Below, in pieces: positions 36,208 to 47,304 of a DNA stretch of 64,000 bases. Both the position numbers and the translations under genes were made by a program. This stretch comes from Hermatobates lingyangjiaoensis. Lineage: Eukaryota; Arthropoda; Insecta; Hemiptera; Hermatobatidae. The stretch covers positions 2,039,501 through 2,103,500 of the forward strand of contig JAPFBL010000104.1 of NCBI GenBank assembly GCA_026182355.1, read 5' to 3'. The notes under the pieces were generated by a model, which was given only the letters and a program-made list of their open reading frames with translations, had not been told where the DNA came from and did no database searches. The stretch's first letter is position 1. Every line of letters starts with the position of its first letter.

Positions 36208-36820
36208 TAGTGTTACCGAATATCAGGTAACGATTCTGGCTAAAATAATACAAAAAATGAGCTAAAAAGAGCTCTTATTTTCCAAACTGAGCTAAGAAAA
36301 AGGGTCAAATGGCAATATAACGAATATAACATTCTAAACAGTATTTTAATAATGTTTTTTTGAACAAGATTAAAATTTTGTTTATCAAATGTAGTTACTA
36401 AATTCAATACTTCATGAGAATTTTCGGTCTTTCTGGTTTCATAAATTTAGTTGGTCCCAATTACCGCAATAATGTCAAAAGAAACATCAAAATCATAGGA
36501 GCATATTTAATAACGTTTTAATTCATCTCGTGTTGGCAGGTTACTAACTATTGTTGATAAATTAATTTTGTTTCAAAGTTTGTTTTTACTTTACTAGAAG
36601 TAAAGTATAGTGATCGTGAAAAAATTCGATCTCGAAATTTTGACGGAATTACATGTTTCGAGGTCCCAGAAGTCGTTTTATGAAGTTTTTTCGATGATGT
36701 CTGTATGTGTGTGGGTGGGTGGGTGAGTGTGTTAGCATTGCTTGTTACCACGCTACGGTCCAGAATCTTTGATGGATCAAGTTTACACAAAAATGGGCCC
36801 CATAGGGAAGAACACATACT

Positions 36821-36971
36821 TTCCGTCTGCACCCCTTGGACGGGGGTTGGCAGCTTTGGTCGGGCTGCGCGTCTTATCCTCAGTTAAACTTGCCCTAGGA
36901 GATTTGATCATCTGCTCTTCATTCCTGGAGAAGGTTGATTTCTGATCGGCTCTTGGAGACTTCCCACTCAT
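36821..36971 (-). pseudogene. Outward-facing N-terminus of unknown protein, left arm
   Basis: From ATG at 36971: MSGKSPRADQKS, then NEEQMIKSPRASLTEDKTRS and PTKAANPRPRGADGK. It is a Lys/Ser/Arg-rich, probably disordered N-terminus. It runs off the end of the palindrome into repeat E. The same start is present in the right arm. A protein start behind a tandem-repeat leader fits the 5' end of a retroelement (for example LINE ORF1 or a gag-like protein), but I do not recognise the family. Confidence 0.45.
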
Positions 36972-38166
36972 CTCGCCGGATGCTCCTTGTTCTCCTGGTT
37001 AAAATTTCGTTTTCCCTGTGCCTGTAGCTCCAACAGGAGCCGAGAAAAACGCGTTTAAAAGTGGGGGCAAAGTACAATCCAGAAATTTTCTGGATTAGGG
37101 GATTGGCCCAGAGGACCGGAGATGATGGGAAACTGTCAGGGGGGGTAAGAAAATAAAAATGGGTAGGGGCCAGGTATATGAAAAAAAAGGAGGGGGGGGA
37201 GTAAAATCGAAACAACGCAAAAAACGCTGAAAAATTCGAAGTGAAGGTTAAGAACCTCTCACTATTGCTCCAAAAAATAAAAAACTTAGATGAAGACGCA
37301 CTAAAAGAGTGCTCACGCGCAATGCGCTCTCTCTCGACGAAAAATGAGAAAACATTTCCCACGGGGGATGTTCTGAATACCACCAACGATCCAGGAGTCG
37401 CCGAATCCCGGATCTGTTCCGCGACAGGTACCATCCAAGGTAGCATGCACAGGTACATCCACAGGTAGCATCCACAGGTACATCCACAGGTACATCCACA
37501 GGTACATCCATAGGTACCATACCTGTGGATGCTACCTGTGGATGTACCTGTGGATGCTACCTGTGGATGTACCTGTGCATGCTACCTTGGATGGTACCTG
37601 TCGCGGAACTGATCCGGGATTCGGCGACTCCTTCATCGTTGGTGGTATTCAGAACATCCCCCGTGGGAAATGTTTTCTCATTTTTCGTCGAGAGAGAGCG
37701 CATTGCGCGTGAGCACTCTTTTAGTGCGTCTTCTTCTAAGTTTTTTATTTTTTGGAGCAATAAAGAGAAGTTCTTAACCTTCACTCATCGAATTTTTCAG
37801 CGTTTTTTGCGTTGTTTCGATTTTACTTCCCCCCCCCCCTCTCCTTTTTTTTCATATACCTGGCCCCTACCCATTTTTATTTTCTTACCCCCCCTGACAG
37901 TTTCCCATCATCTCCGGTCCTTTGGGCCAATCCCCTAATCCAGAAAATTTCTGGATTGTACTTTGCCTCCACTTTTAAACGCGTTTTTCTCGGCTCCTGT
38001 TGGAGCTACAGGCACAGGGAAAACGAAATTTTAACCAAGAGAACAAGGAGAATCCCGCGAGATGAGTGGGAAGTCTCCAAAAGCCGATCAGAAATCAACC
38101 TCCTCCAGGAATGAAGAGCAGATGATCAAATCTCCTAGGGCAAGTTTAACTGAGGATAAGACGCGC
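36867..38166. repeat. 1.3-kb near-perfect palindrome (foldback)
   Basis: Arms of about 645 bp (36867-37510 and 37521-38166) are reverse complements with few differences. They are much more GC-rich than the surroundings. From the centre outward each arm has a 12-bp minisatellite (unit ACATCCACAGGT), a leader with GAGAGAGAGCGCATTGCGCG, a C/T-rich block and an ATG-initiated frame pointing outward. The centre lies at about 37516. The left junction keeps about 50 bp more than the right. Confidence 0.9.
37430..37590. repeat. 12-bp minisatellite at the palindrome centre
   Basis: Units of ACATCCACAGGT or GCATCCACAGGT on the left switch at about 37516 to the complementary ACCTGTGGATGT and ACCTGTGGATGC on the right. 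Confidence 0.9.
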
Positions 38167-38190
38167 GGGTATAAAAGACCAAAATCGTAA
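38062..38190 (+). pseudogene. Outward-facing N-terminus of unknown protein, right arm
   Basis: From ATG at 38062: MSGKSPKADQKS, then RNEEQMIKSPRASLTEDKTR, after which the frame leaves the palindrome (GYKRPKS stop). It is the mirror copy of the left-arm frame with two or three residue differences, so both arms kept the reading frame open. Confidence 0.45.
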
Positions 38191-38716
38191 AAGATAATTC
38201 AGAATTGAAATCTTTCGTTTGAAGATTAATAAATGTAATTATAAATTACCTTAAACGACATTTTCTCTTCGATGTTTATGACGTTTGTCAGAGAAAATAA
38301 GAGTATTTTACTGTTTTAAATTTAAAAATTTTGCTTAAATATTCAATGTAGAAGGAGGTTAAGTAAACGATGTAAGAAATCCACTGGCTACTTGAACAAA
38401 AGCCATGTTCTCTTGCAGGAGAATATTTCCTAGCAATAATTTTTTTACTTTGGCTTTTCAAAAATGTTATTACTACTGTAGTTATACTAATGAGATTATT
38501 TGCATCAGTGGTGTGATATACAAAAATAAGCTTATATTTTGATAAGTCGATCAATCATTACTATCTGACTACCTCAGGAATGAAAGACTAATAAACATCT
38601 CCCATTTAGATGTTTGCATTATGCTTAAATGAAACATTATATCTTATATACCCAAGGGGATTGATATTAAATTTACTTATAGGAAAGTTGAGTGTAGGCC
38701 ACTCCAGATTTTTTAT

Positions 38717-39003
38717 TTTATTATTATTATTATTATTTTATTATTATTATTTATTTTTTATTATTATTATTTCGTATTTTATATATATTTTATCTTGTTT
38801 TCTAAATAAATATTGGAGGGATTTCTATTTTTCCTCTCCTCCGCTGGGGGGCAGCATTGCGGTGGTTACACGAGTTACTCTGGAGGCCAGTAGCGGTTTG
38901 CTTCTCAACGCGAGTACTTCGCACTTCTTCCCGATGACGACGGATGTCGAAATATCGAAGTGAGTTCTGTAGTGTCTTTCTGTGTTCATTTCTATGTGTT
39001 AAA

Positions 39004-39005
<2 letters not shown>
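38717..39005 (+). mobile_element. Family D PLE terminal repeat
   Basis: (TTA)n, then TTTCGTATTTTATATATATT, TCTAAATAAATATTGGAGGG and CCTCCGCTGGGGGGCAGC, then CCGATGA (38931-38937), C, GACGGATGTC hairpin (38939-38948), GAAA (38949-38952). It ends at a (TA)n array. It begins exactly where repeat E ends, and its (TTA)n start is what follows the stop codon in the related PLE at 7.7 kb. Confidence 0.78.

Positions 39006-39050
<45 letters not shown>
39006..39050. repeat. (TA)n microsatellite
   Basis: About 45 bp of TA at the right edge of the family D terminal repeat. Confidence 0.94.
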
Positions 39051-39053
<3 letters not shown>

Positions 39054-39059
39054 ACTTTG

Positions 39060-40565
39060 GGAGCGACCTTCTTTTAAACATACCTCATTAAATAAGGTAT
39101 ACCTCATTTAATTTTGAATGTAGCATTCGAAATCTTGAAAAGGTATGTAGGAAACATACTAAACTTAATGTTGGCAAGATATTTAATGAGGTATATATAT
39201 ATGTATGTATAAATCTTTTGAATTCATGAACTATTTATATAAATATGAAATATCTCTAATTTATTAATGAAATACTTTATACCTTTAACAAAAATTAATT
39301 AAAATAGGATGGATTCTGTTTTCTGAACAGATAAATGTCAAAAATCCTACTTATAAAGGAGAAAAATTGGAAATAGAAATGTTACACAAGACTATTTGAT
39401 TTCCAGATATTGCTGGAGAAGGGTCGCAGGCAAATTTGCATAGGACTCTAAAAAGGTTTTATTGGGCCTGACAACCTTGCTGCAGAATCCTTCATATTGC
39501 CCTGAGCTTCTCACTTGTGTTGCGATTTAAATCTGTTATAGCTACATTGTATAAACAACAACTGGGAATTAAATTTCATTTAAATTGCAGACAATATTTT
39601 TTGTCATTTCGATATAGTGCAGCGGCCGATGTGCAGGGCAGTATTCTCTGCGGTTTATCGATCTCACACCTTGCATACCTCACAATTAACAATACTAAGC
39701 TGCGAAAACTTTAAATAAGTCTCCCTTAGACCACCCTTGTGTGATATCCATATTCACAGACTTTATAAAAAAAAGATTGTTTATTATTTCTAAAAACTTT
39801 ATACTACATTGCCATATCTATCGGTTATATAAAACAACAAAATACCACTTAAAGTTTTAAAAACTGTATAAGAGTGTTTATATATTTGAGAAGAAACAAC
39901 TGAATTAGTTTCATTGTAAAGTTTTCTGTGTTCCATACTTCCTTCAATTAATTCAACAAACACCTTTGAGTAATATGCATTTTGAAAATTATTTTACTTC
40001 ACTTGTCATACATCAAATTCAACTGTTTGTACTTTTTCTAAAACAAAGGCGGCAATTTTCTTAATTGCCATTAAATTCATTATTTTACTTTGTGAATTAA
40101 CTAGAGTACAGTCTGCATGGGAGTATTTAAAGGCGCCGCTGTTAAAAAGCCGGTCCCGTTAATAAAACAGATGGCTTGTTTGTTATATTCTCTATTTTGT
40201 ATCTCAATTTCACCCCTTCCGAATCATTTTTCCTTCCTTTTGTCCAATGCTCAACAGTCTCATTCAATTTTATGCTTCGTTTCACAAGATGATTAAATCA
40301 ATGATCATTGTTAAATTATTCGGTTATGTTGAATATTAATTTGAACACAAAAATGCTAAACATCTATTTTGATTTTTTATTATTTGGTTAGTTCCGTGAT
40401 TATAAGCAGTAATGTGCATTAATTTGTAATGTAATGTAATGTAAGTAATGTAATGTAATGTAAGTAATGCATTAATTTGTGATCAGATCATGCATTGTTG
40501 TAATACCTCTGAATTGAATACCTCTAAATTTCTAACTCAATATAAACAATTTCATAAATGTAATC
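39060..40565. other. Non-coding stretch
   Basis: No gene is recognised. A (TAATG)n-like run is present at about 40430-40470. Confidence 0.6.
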
Positions 40566-40567
40566 AC

Positions 40568-41315
40568 ACTCGACAAGTATAGCAGATGATCCATTAGCCC
40601 TGTATGAATATTCAGTTATACATCTTTATTACTCTAAACAATATTAAAATTCCACGAATTTTTTTTTAAAATTGAGAATTTTTGGGTTCATTTTTATGGA
40701 AAAATTTCATTTTTAATGAGCTGTTAAGCCTAAAAAACATTTTCTATAACAGAAAATGCACTATAACGCCTCTTTAGTATATTTAAAAAAAGACAATACT
40801 TCATCTCATTTCTCACATAATGCTCTATTTTTAGGCACAACTTCATTCCAATCAGTGAAATGATATGACTTGTATTCTTCGAACAGGCTTTCAGATTGAA
40901 TAAGTTAAAATTGTAACATTTTTTTTAGAAAAAATTTTTAGTTGTTTAAAAATAAGATGATTTTTTTTCAACAATAGCAATTTTCTGCTTCAAAGATAAT
41001 GCCAAAATGTCAGGACTTTATGATTGGTAGTTTAGAGAAAAAAATTGTTTAGAAATTAATTTTGCAAAAAAAGAGACTTTCCCATCGTGCATAATTGATC
41101 CTAAACCAAAGGTTCATCTTATCTATGATGCCCATTTATGTGCAAAATATAAATTTGTTCCATCAAAGATTGTGGGTAGTAGCGTGTACACAACTTTTGG
41201 ATAAACACCCACCCACCTCACGCACACAGACTTCGGGAAAATGTCATGACCTCAAAACATGTAAATCTGTCAAAATCTCGAGATGCATTTTTTCGCTTAA
41301 TTAAAATAAAAATAA
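40568..41315 (-). mobile_element. Repeat family E, copy 3 (diverged, 3' truncated)
   Basis: On the minus strand the left-end features appear in order: a degenerate AAGCGAAAAAATGCATCTCG, TTGACAGATTTACATGTTTT, a GGTGGGTGGGTG stretch and CACATAAATGGGC. It ends at TCGACAAGTATAGCAG, which corresponds to about 33320 of copy 1. More diverged than the other copies, so older. Confidence 0.7.
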
Positions 41316-41319
41316 TCGA

Positions 41320-42815
41320 GGTAGGAAAAAATTAATGGATATCAAACGGCGTTGCAATCATTTAGTGCGAGCGCTTGTTTAACATTAATGTGTAGCCCAA
41401 TTTATGCTTTCTAGGTAACAGAAATTCTTGAAATATTAATTTAAGTATTTTCCCTATTTCATGCCTGAGTAGGTTACTTGGTAACATAAGTCCTGCAAAT
41501 CTCTTATTTATTCTCCCAGGTTTTTAAAGGGGGAGAAGGAATTAAGCATTTGTTTGGTAATATAGTTCCAATTTCAAGTTTGAAAGTAAGTCCTTACTTA
41601 GGGATTTAAGCAACTTAACTTCCTTCTATAAAATAACCCTTTTCATCTCTTTACTTTTCCTTTCATGTCATTTTCTTTTTTAGATAACTTTTTAAAATCA
41701 TCCACTGCATAATAATATGTACTATAGCATGAAAATTTTATTCACAAAATACAAGTTCAGAATTTTTAGAGTTTAATTTAAGTTCTAACGCTCACATTAA
41801 GCACTTACTTATACTAAACAAACTTATATTCAACTACTGCTAGGCTCATTTTAAACAATTACTAAGAATGGTTTAATTCATTAATTGTACAATCAGTTTC
41901 TCCGTAGTATTTACCCATAAAAGCAGAATGAATAAATCGTTTTTGAGATGTCACACAACTATTATTTACTTATTTATAAATAAAATGGTACTTCATCATC
42001 GAAGTAGTATTCATGTTTTTCCTACTTATCATTTTTCTTTCTCTGATTTCTCTCTGTCAATTTAATAAATGCCAATTTTACATTACTTTGTATATATTAC
42101 TAGCGTTTGCTTACTATACATATTAAATCAGCATATATCCTATAAAAGCTTGTTTATCACCATATGTAAATTTTTTGAACTGCAGACTAAGGATGACTAA
42201 TTTTATGCGTATCATATCCACGCATTAAATTAAACAATGAAGCTGGAATTACAGCGATATTAAGCAAATCGTATGAAAAGTTTGCTGCAAAACAAAAGAT
42301 TTTCTTACATAAGTATCACTAACAATAGTTAAATTTAGGGGCTGAGCATACCGTTTTGTCTTATGGATAGTAGGAACATAAATATAAATTAATTCATAAT
42401 TTCTCTCTTCGTTTTTGGGATATCCTGCTCACACACACACACACACACACACACACATAAACAAACACGCGCTCGCGCGCGTAGATAAGCACAATCACGG
42501 ATGTACTAATTAAAAAAACATTGTTTATTGGAGTTTGATAAACTCAAAATATGAATTAATGTTGAAAACTTGGTTTCCCAATTTCGATACTAATGATCTT
42601 TTAATTCAATTTTATTACTCTTTATCTCTAGGGAGAGTAAATGTGAGTGAAAATTAGTATCTACAGAAATATATTTTATACAAAAACAAAAACTACAACT
42701 ATTCATTTAAAATATTAGGTCTTTAATTCTAACGTAGTGCAATCAGTTATTATATGTACGAGTATTTACTCATTGCAGGGTAATAAGCTAATGAAGCAGT
42801 TTCCAAATATAAAAA
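41320..42815. other. Non-coding stretch
   Basis: No gene is recognised. It contains a (CA)n microsatellite at 42430-42457 followed by a short GCGCTCGCGCGCG run. Confidence 0.6.
42430..42457. repeat. (CA)n microsatellite
   Basis: Fourteen AC repeats. Confidence 0.95.
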
Positions 42816-42862
42816 TTTAATGGTATAAACAACGCGTTTCAAACACGTAGTGTTCTTCAGGC
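42815..42862 (-). mobile_element. PLE 3'-end motif after the 43.1-kb nuclease
   Basis: Minus strand: CTGAAGA (42860-42854), ACAC-TAC-GTGT hairpin, TT, GAAAC (42840-42836), GCGTTGTTTATACC. It is about 240 bp downstream of the stop codon of the PLE nuclease frame and in the same orientation. Confidence 0.65.
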
Positions 42863-43100
42863 ATTAACTAAAAAATACAATGTCATAAGAGAGTTATCTA
42901 TAGTAAAGTAAATATAGTACAAAATAAAAATAAAATAAAATAAGGAAGAGAGTACGAACCTAAGGGTGAGTGAGTGTCTGTGGTACAACTGACTGGGAGT
43001 AGGATGCGAGTGAGGGTATGGAGTGTACATCTGTTTCATAATATAAAGCAGGTACATTTCTTTGTTATTTTTTTTTTCTCCTAAAGGTTAGGCTAGGCCT

Positions 43101-43572
43101 TTACATTTGCTCTGAGACTAAGTGTAGGAAACATATTGAAAATATAACGCAGAGAACTATAACGGCATACAAACAACAAATATAAGAATAAAGAGAAAAT
43201 GGAACTTTTTTTTTTATAAATAAATTAAGAAAAATTGTACACTTAGGAATTTGCTCATTGAGACAAACAGAAGAATTATCGCGCACTAATTTGCTAATTT
43301 CATACCCTTCTAAAATTGTTTTTTCACGGAATTTATTGTTTCTATGTGATATTTGTATGTTTTGATCTGGGTCAAATTGGTGGTTATTGGTGACTAAATG
43401 TTTGGAAAAATGGGATATGAATTGATTATTGTTGTGAGATTTGGTTTTCTGTTTAACTTCTTGTATATATTCTTTTATTCTTTTGTTAAATGATCTGAGT
43501 GCCATGCCTATGTAATGTAAAGGACAATTAGCACACGACAATTTATATACACCACTTATTTGTGTTTGTTAC
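43101..43572 (-). pseudogene. PLE GIY-YIG endonuclease fragment
   Basis: The frame reads ISGVYKLSCANCPLHYIGMA, then LRSFNKRIKEYIQE. It contains the GVY and YIG halves of a GIY-YIG nuclease at normal spacing with a CxxC between them, then the R of the catalytic helix. FISHFSKHLVTNNHQFD and KFREKTILEGYEISKL follow, which fit the H/N and catalytic glutamate region of PLE nucleases. GIY-YIG in PLEs nicks the target during retrotransposition. An in-frame stop near 43575 cuts it off from any RT domain, which is not seen. The last about 40 residues are hydrophobic and probably out of the original frame. Confidence 0.8.
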
Positions 43573-43888
43573 TTGGAACCTAAATTAATTATAAGTGAGA
43601 GTCATTACTTACTGGACAGTAATAATTAGAGATTATTTGTTTCTACATTTAATATATTAATTCAGACATATCTTTTTATCTACTGCTATTAAATATCCTT
43701 CTTTTATTTCATTATAATTTTTTTTTAAATTTTAAATAACTTAATAATATCATATACTCTACAATCAAAGATTATATAAAAAGTATTTTATCAAAAAGCT
43801 GTCAACTTTTTTATAACAATTTATATAATCTTTGACCAAGGTGACGAGGGATAGACTTATCGTCCATCGACATCCATATAATGTTTCA

Positions 43889-43999
43889 GTTAATAAAAAT
43901 AAATAAAATTCATTGAATTTGATTGACAGGAATTAGGATTATCAAGTCGTAAAAACTAAGATTGTTATATGGCCCAAGCTTTTGATATAAAATTCTTAA
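43889..43999 (+). repeat. Interspersed 110-bp repeat, copy 1
   Basis: Shares AAGTCGTAAAAACTAAGATT, TTATATGGCCCAAGC and TGATTGACAGGAAT with 45046-45158 in the same orientation, at roughly 85-90% identity by eye. Confidence 0.8.
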
Positions 44000-45045
44000 T
44001 TATTAATAACTATTAATAATTGATAGTTAGTAACTATCAGCAAGATGAGGTAAATGCAAGATGAGAGAAAGAAGCATTAGTAAAAATAAGAAGATATAGT
44101 GTTATTTACATTATTTGTTATGGTGTCAATTCCTTTTAATTTTTTAATGTGATATATGAAATATGTATTTGCTAATAAATCTATTTGTTTTTCCTCAATG
44201 CTTATTCTAAATTAAGAATTTGTGTAGGTAATAACTAATTCTAACATTAACTCAAATATGACATTCGATCTCATTCACTTATCGTCTCTGTTTATATTTT
44301 CAAATATTTAAATATAATTTAGTTAATTATTAATAATTTAAATAATCTACCTGACATCAATAGGGATCTATTTTGCTACTCCATTGTTATATGCTATGAA
44401 GCATTTCTTAAAAAGTGTACCCTTTTGAAGATTTCACAAAAAGCAAGAATATAATATGACAAAACTAGAGAATTCATTTGTAAAACAATTTTATGAATTG
44501 TGAAAATTCTAACTTTATTTTAAATAAAAAATGTTTAATGTTAAGTCAAAAACTGTAATGATTTAAAATTTCTCGATACATTGCTAGCATTAAAAGTGAA
44601 ATAATTTAAAATAAATTAAGCGTAGACCTTTTAAAATTGTTTATACCATGTATTAGAAGGGATTGCAATCCGTGGAGGGATTAGACCTTAATGGAGTTCA
44701 AATGGATTTCTAAATTGAGATTGACGATGGCAAGTTTGTTTCATTTAATGCATAAGTGCATGGTAACTAGAATTACATTTAAAAAAAAAACTGTTGATTA
44801 ATATTGTTTTCTTGTTTCTGAAACTTATTGAAGTACTGTTGAAAGTTACTTTATCTAATTAGTTATGAATTCTTTAGGTAATATGCATTTATGATTATGT
44901 ATTAATACTATTGAATTAGCAAGTTAAAAATATAAATGTTCAGTAGCTATAAAATCATTAAGTGCTATTAAAGTTAATTTATTGTTATAAAAACTAGACG
45001 ACCCGTGACCCCTTGTGTCAGTCAATGTTAAGAAGCTATAGTAAC

Positions 45046-45158
45046 AGTTAATAAAAGTAAATAAAATACACTGAATATGATTGACAGGAATAAGTGTTGT
45101 TAAGTCGTAAAAACTAAGATTCTTATATGGCCCAAGCATTTGATATGAAATTCTTAAC
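45046..45158 (+). repeat. Interspersed 110-bp repeat, copy 2
   Basis: Direct copy of 43889-43999. Boundaries are approximate and neither copy has a visible tail or target duplication. Confidence 0.8.
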
Positions 45159-45506
45159 ATGATTCAAGATATAAAAATGTTAAATAAATATATTTAATGA
45201 AACAAAAAATATTTTAAAAGTGAAAAATTTCATTTATTTTATGAATAAATAAATAAAACAGCATTGCAAGTTATATACATAATCAAGCATACATAAAACA
45301 AACAAAACCTGTAAATGTTAATATTCCATTTATGTTTTCCAACATTATAACATTATTGAAAGGAATGTGTCATTTTAATATTACTTTAGAATATTCATAT
45401 TTAAGCTGACATTTGTGTTGAAGTTTGTATTCCTAATACTATTCATTTTAAACCTCTAATGTAATAGTTTATTATATATACTTTCGGAAATTCATACACC
45501 CTGGTA

Positions 45507-45623
45507 TTTATATTAAAATATAAATACATATTTGTATTTGATTTTATATTATATTCATATTTGATTTTGATGCGTGTGGTGCCTTCGGGTGGAGCATGCT
45601 GTTTTCTGACAAAAAAAAAAAAA
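45507..45623 (+). mobile_element. LINE 3' tail, 5'-truncated
   Basis: Contains GATGCGTGTGGTGCCTTCGG and GTGGAGCATGCTGTTTTCTG followed by 14 A, nearly identical to the end of the LINE at 52123-52941. It is flanked by an 11-bp target duplication ACACCCTGGTA (45496-45506 and 45624-45634), the mark of target-primed reverse transcription. Confidence 0.87.
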
Positions 45624-45639
45624 ACACCCTGGTAATACG

Positions 45640-47300
45640 AAAATTTCCAAACCAAATCTACGTTATACGAGTTTTAAATCAAAACGTTGGCTTCTAAAGT
45701 TTGATTTGAACTAGAAAAGCTAACAGTTTCCTGATAAATAAAGTTAGTTTTATATATATGTACATTTTTCCTTATAAAATAAATGGTAAAGTATACTCCA
45801 TATCGGTAAAGACATCTCAAGTCATCATATGTGCCTGTGTTATTTTGAGAAAAATTAATTTTCAATCTTTTTAATATCGTTATTTGTAAAGTAATATATT
45901 ACTGACTGTTTTCTTTAATATTTCTTAGAATAATTCGGCCTAAACTGGAATTAACTGTATTCCAAGTTTCGGATGTACAAAAACAAAAAAGCAATTAAGA
46001 TCAACAGAGTTTTTTAAGTAAATGGAAAGATCTAAATGAAAAAGTGTAACTGCTATTGCTGAATTTAAAACATATTTAGAATTAAAAGTAACTTTGAAGT
46101 AACTGTTAGATGTCAAAGTTGATATAATCCACTCGTATCTATCGAGAGAGGTCACAACCATACCTCCCACGCAGTGCTGCCGTTCAACTGCTGTAATACT
46201 GAAGAGAGAAACAATTTTGAGGTAGTACAAACATGTTCCATAAATGTTTATCATCGAGAGATAAACCAAATTTTTAATTGAAATTCAACAAAAGTTACAT
46301 GAAATTTGTTAGGATTGCTGTCAAACTTAAAAGATGTACACTAAAACATGTCTGATGGACCTGCAGAAATACAAGGAAACGAACTTCGACGGCGTTCCAT
46401 GAGTCTTAGCACAGTTGACAAACTTTCAGACCAATGATATTACGGAGAAAAAACTACAATATATCATATTGTATAATGGCAGAAAAATTATTACAATGGT
46501 CTAATATTGTTTCACCAACCATGATGTCCAATAATAAAAGCTTGATATTATTCATAAATTTACTCGTATTAGTTTTTGCTTATATAAAACACTATAAGGG
46601 AAAAAATGGGAGAATTGTGTTAATATATAAAGAGATGAAAGATTTTGCGCAAATCGTATTATCATCTGTTATATAATCACAAATTAAATATTTGTGTTTA
46701 TATCAATTGTCACGTGTTTTCTTTTTTCTTTTTTTTTAAATATATTTCATTAAGCTGGTCAAAAAATTTAGTATGATGATCAATTTAGTTATGATAATTT
46801 TTACGGAACAATGAAATCCACAATAATTTACCACAGTGCATAGAAGAGCCACAGTCAAGCTGTGGAAAAAAGAGCCTGAGTAGTACTAGACTACATAAGA
46901 ATAAAACCTAAATGACTGGATTGAATAAAAACTGAATAAATTGAATTTTAAATTCTTAGTAGAATTTACATGTGTCCTATAAAAAGTGTAGTATGATATC
47001 TCTATTATAAACAAAGTATATATCCTTAATTGTATGGCTAACACATTAATCTATCTGTCTACCTATAATTTTTTATTAGGCTAAAATATATAAATAATTG
47101 TTTAATAATATTGTTTTAAGAGAATATTGCATAAAGAAATTGCAGCGTTCTTCAATGCTACAGTTTCACTCACTTACCAAGTGCAGATCTTTAAAGAAAA
47201 ATCACTTAATTACTCAAAGGCAAGTATGTAAGAATTTAATAATTCAGTTTATGATTAATTAATTAAATCTTTTTAGTTTGTTCATGTATGTTTTATTTCT
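45640..47300. other. Non-coding stretch
   Basis: No gene is recognised. The 109-codon minus frame at 45940-46269 has no motif. Confidence 0.6.
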
Positions 47301-47304
47301 TTAT

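Larger units (their letters stand above)
36583..38716 (+). mobile_element. Repeat family E, copy 2, middle replaced by a palindrome
   Basis: The left end (36583 to about 36815) matches copy 1 from TTTTTACTTTACTA to TACACAAAAATGGGC. The right part (from about 38170, ATAAAAGACCAAAATCGTAA) matches copy 1 from about 33585 to its end GAGTGTAGGCCACTCCAGAT. The roughly 830 bp normally between these points are absent, and the palindrome at 36867-38166 stands there instead. Confidence 0.78.
43575..45495. other. Non-coding stretch with a direct repeat
   Basis: No gene is recognised. A direct repeat of about 110 bp is noted separately (43889-43999 and 45046-45158). Confidence 0.6.

Noticed and set aside
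37812..38114. Longest frames in the palindrome (36919-37458 minus, 37525-37938 plus, 37812-38114 plus)
   Set aside because: They are mirror-image translations of the leader and minisatellite, in a different frame from the ATG start that both arms share; composition is that of repeats.
32515..38716. The two direct E copies as LTRs of one retrotransposon
   Set aside because: No TG/CA ends, no primer binding site or polypurine tract, and the 1.6-kb interval has no gag or pol coding; E also occurs alone elsewhere.
46434..46676. Frames such as 14643-14957, 4215-4526, 45940-46269 and 46434-46676
   Set aside because: AT-driven hydrophobic or lysine-rich translations without motifs.
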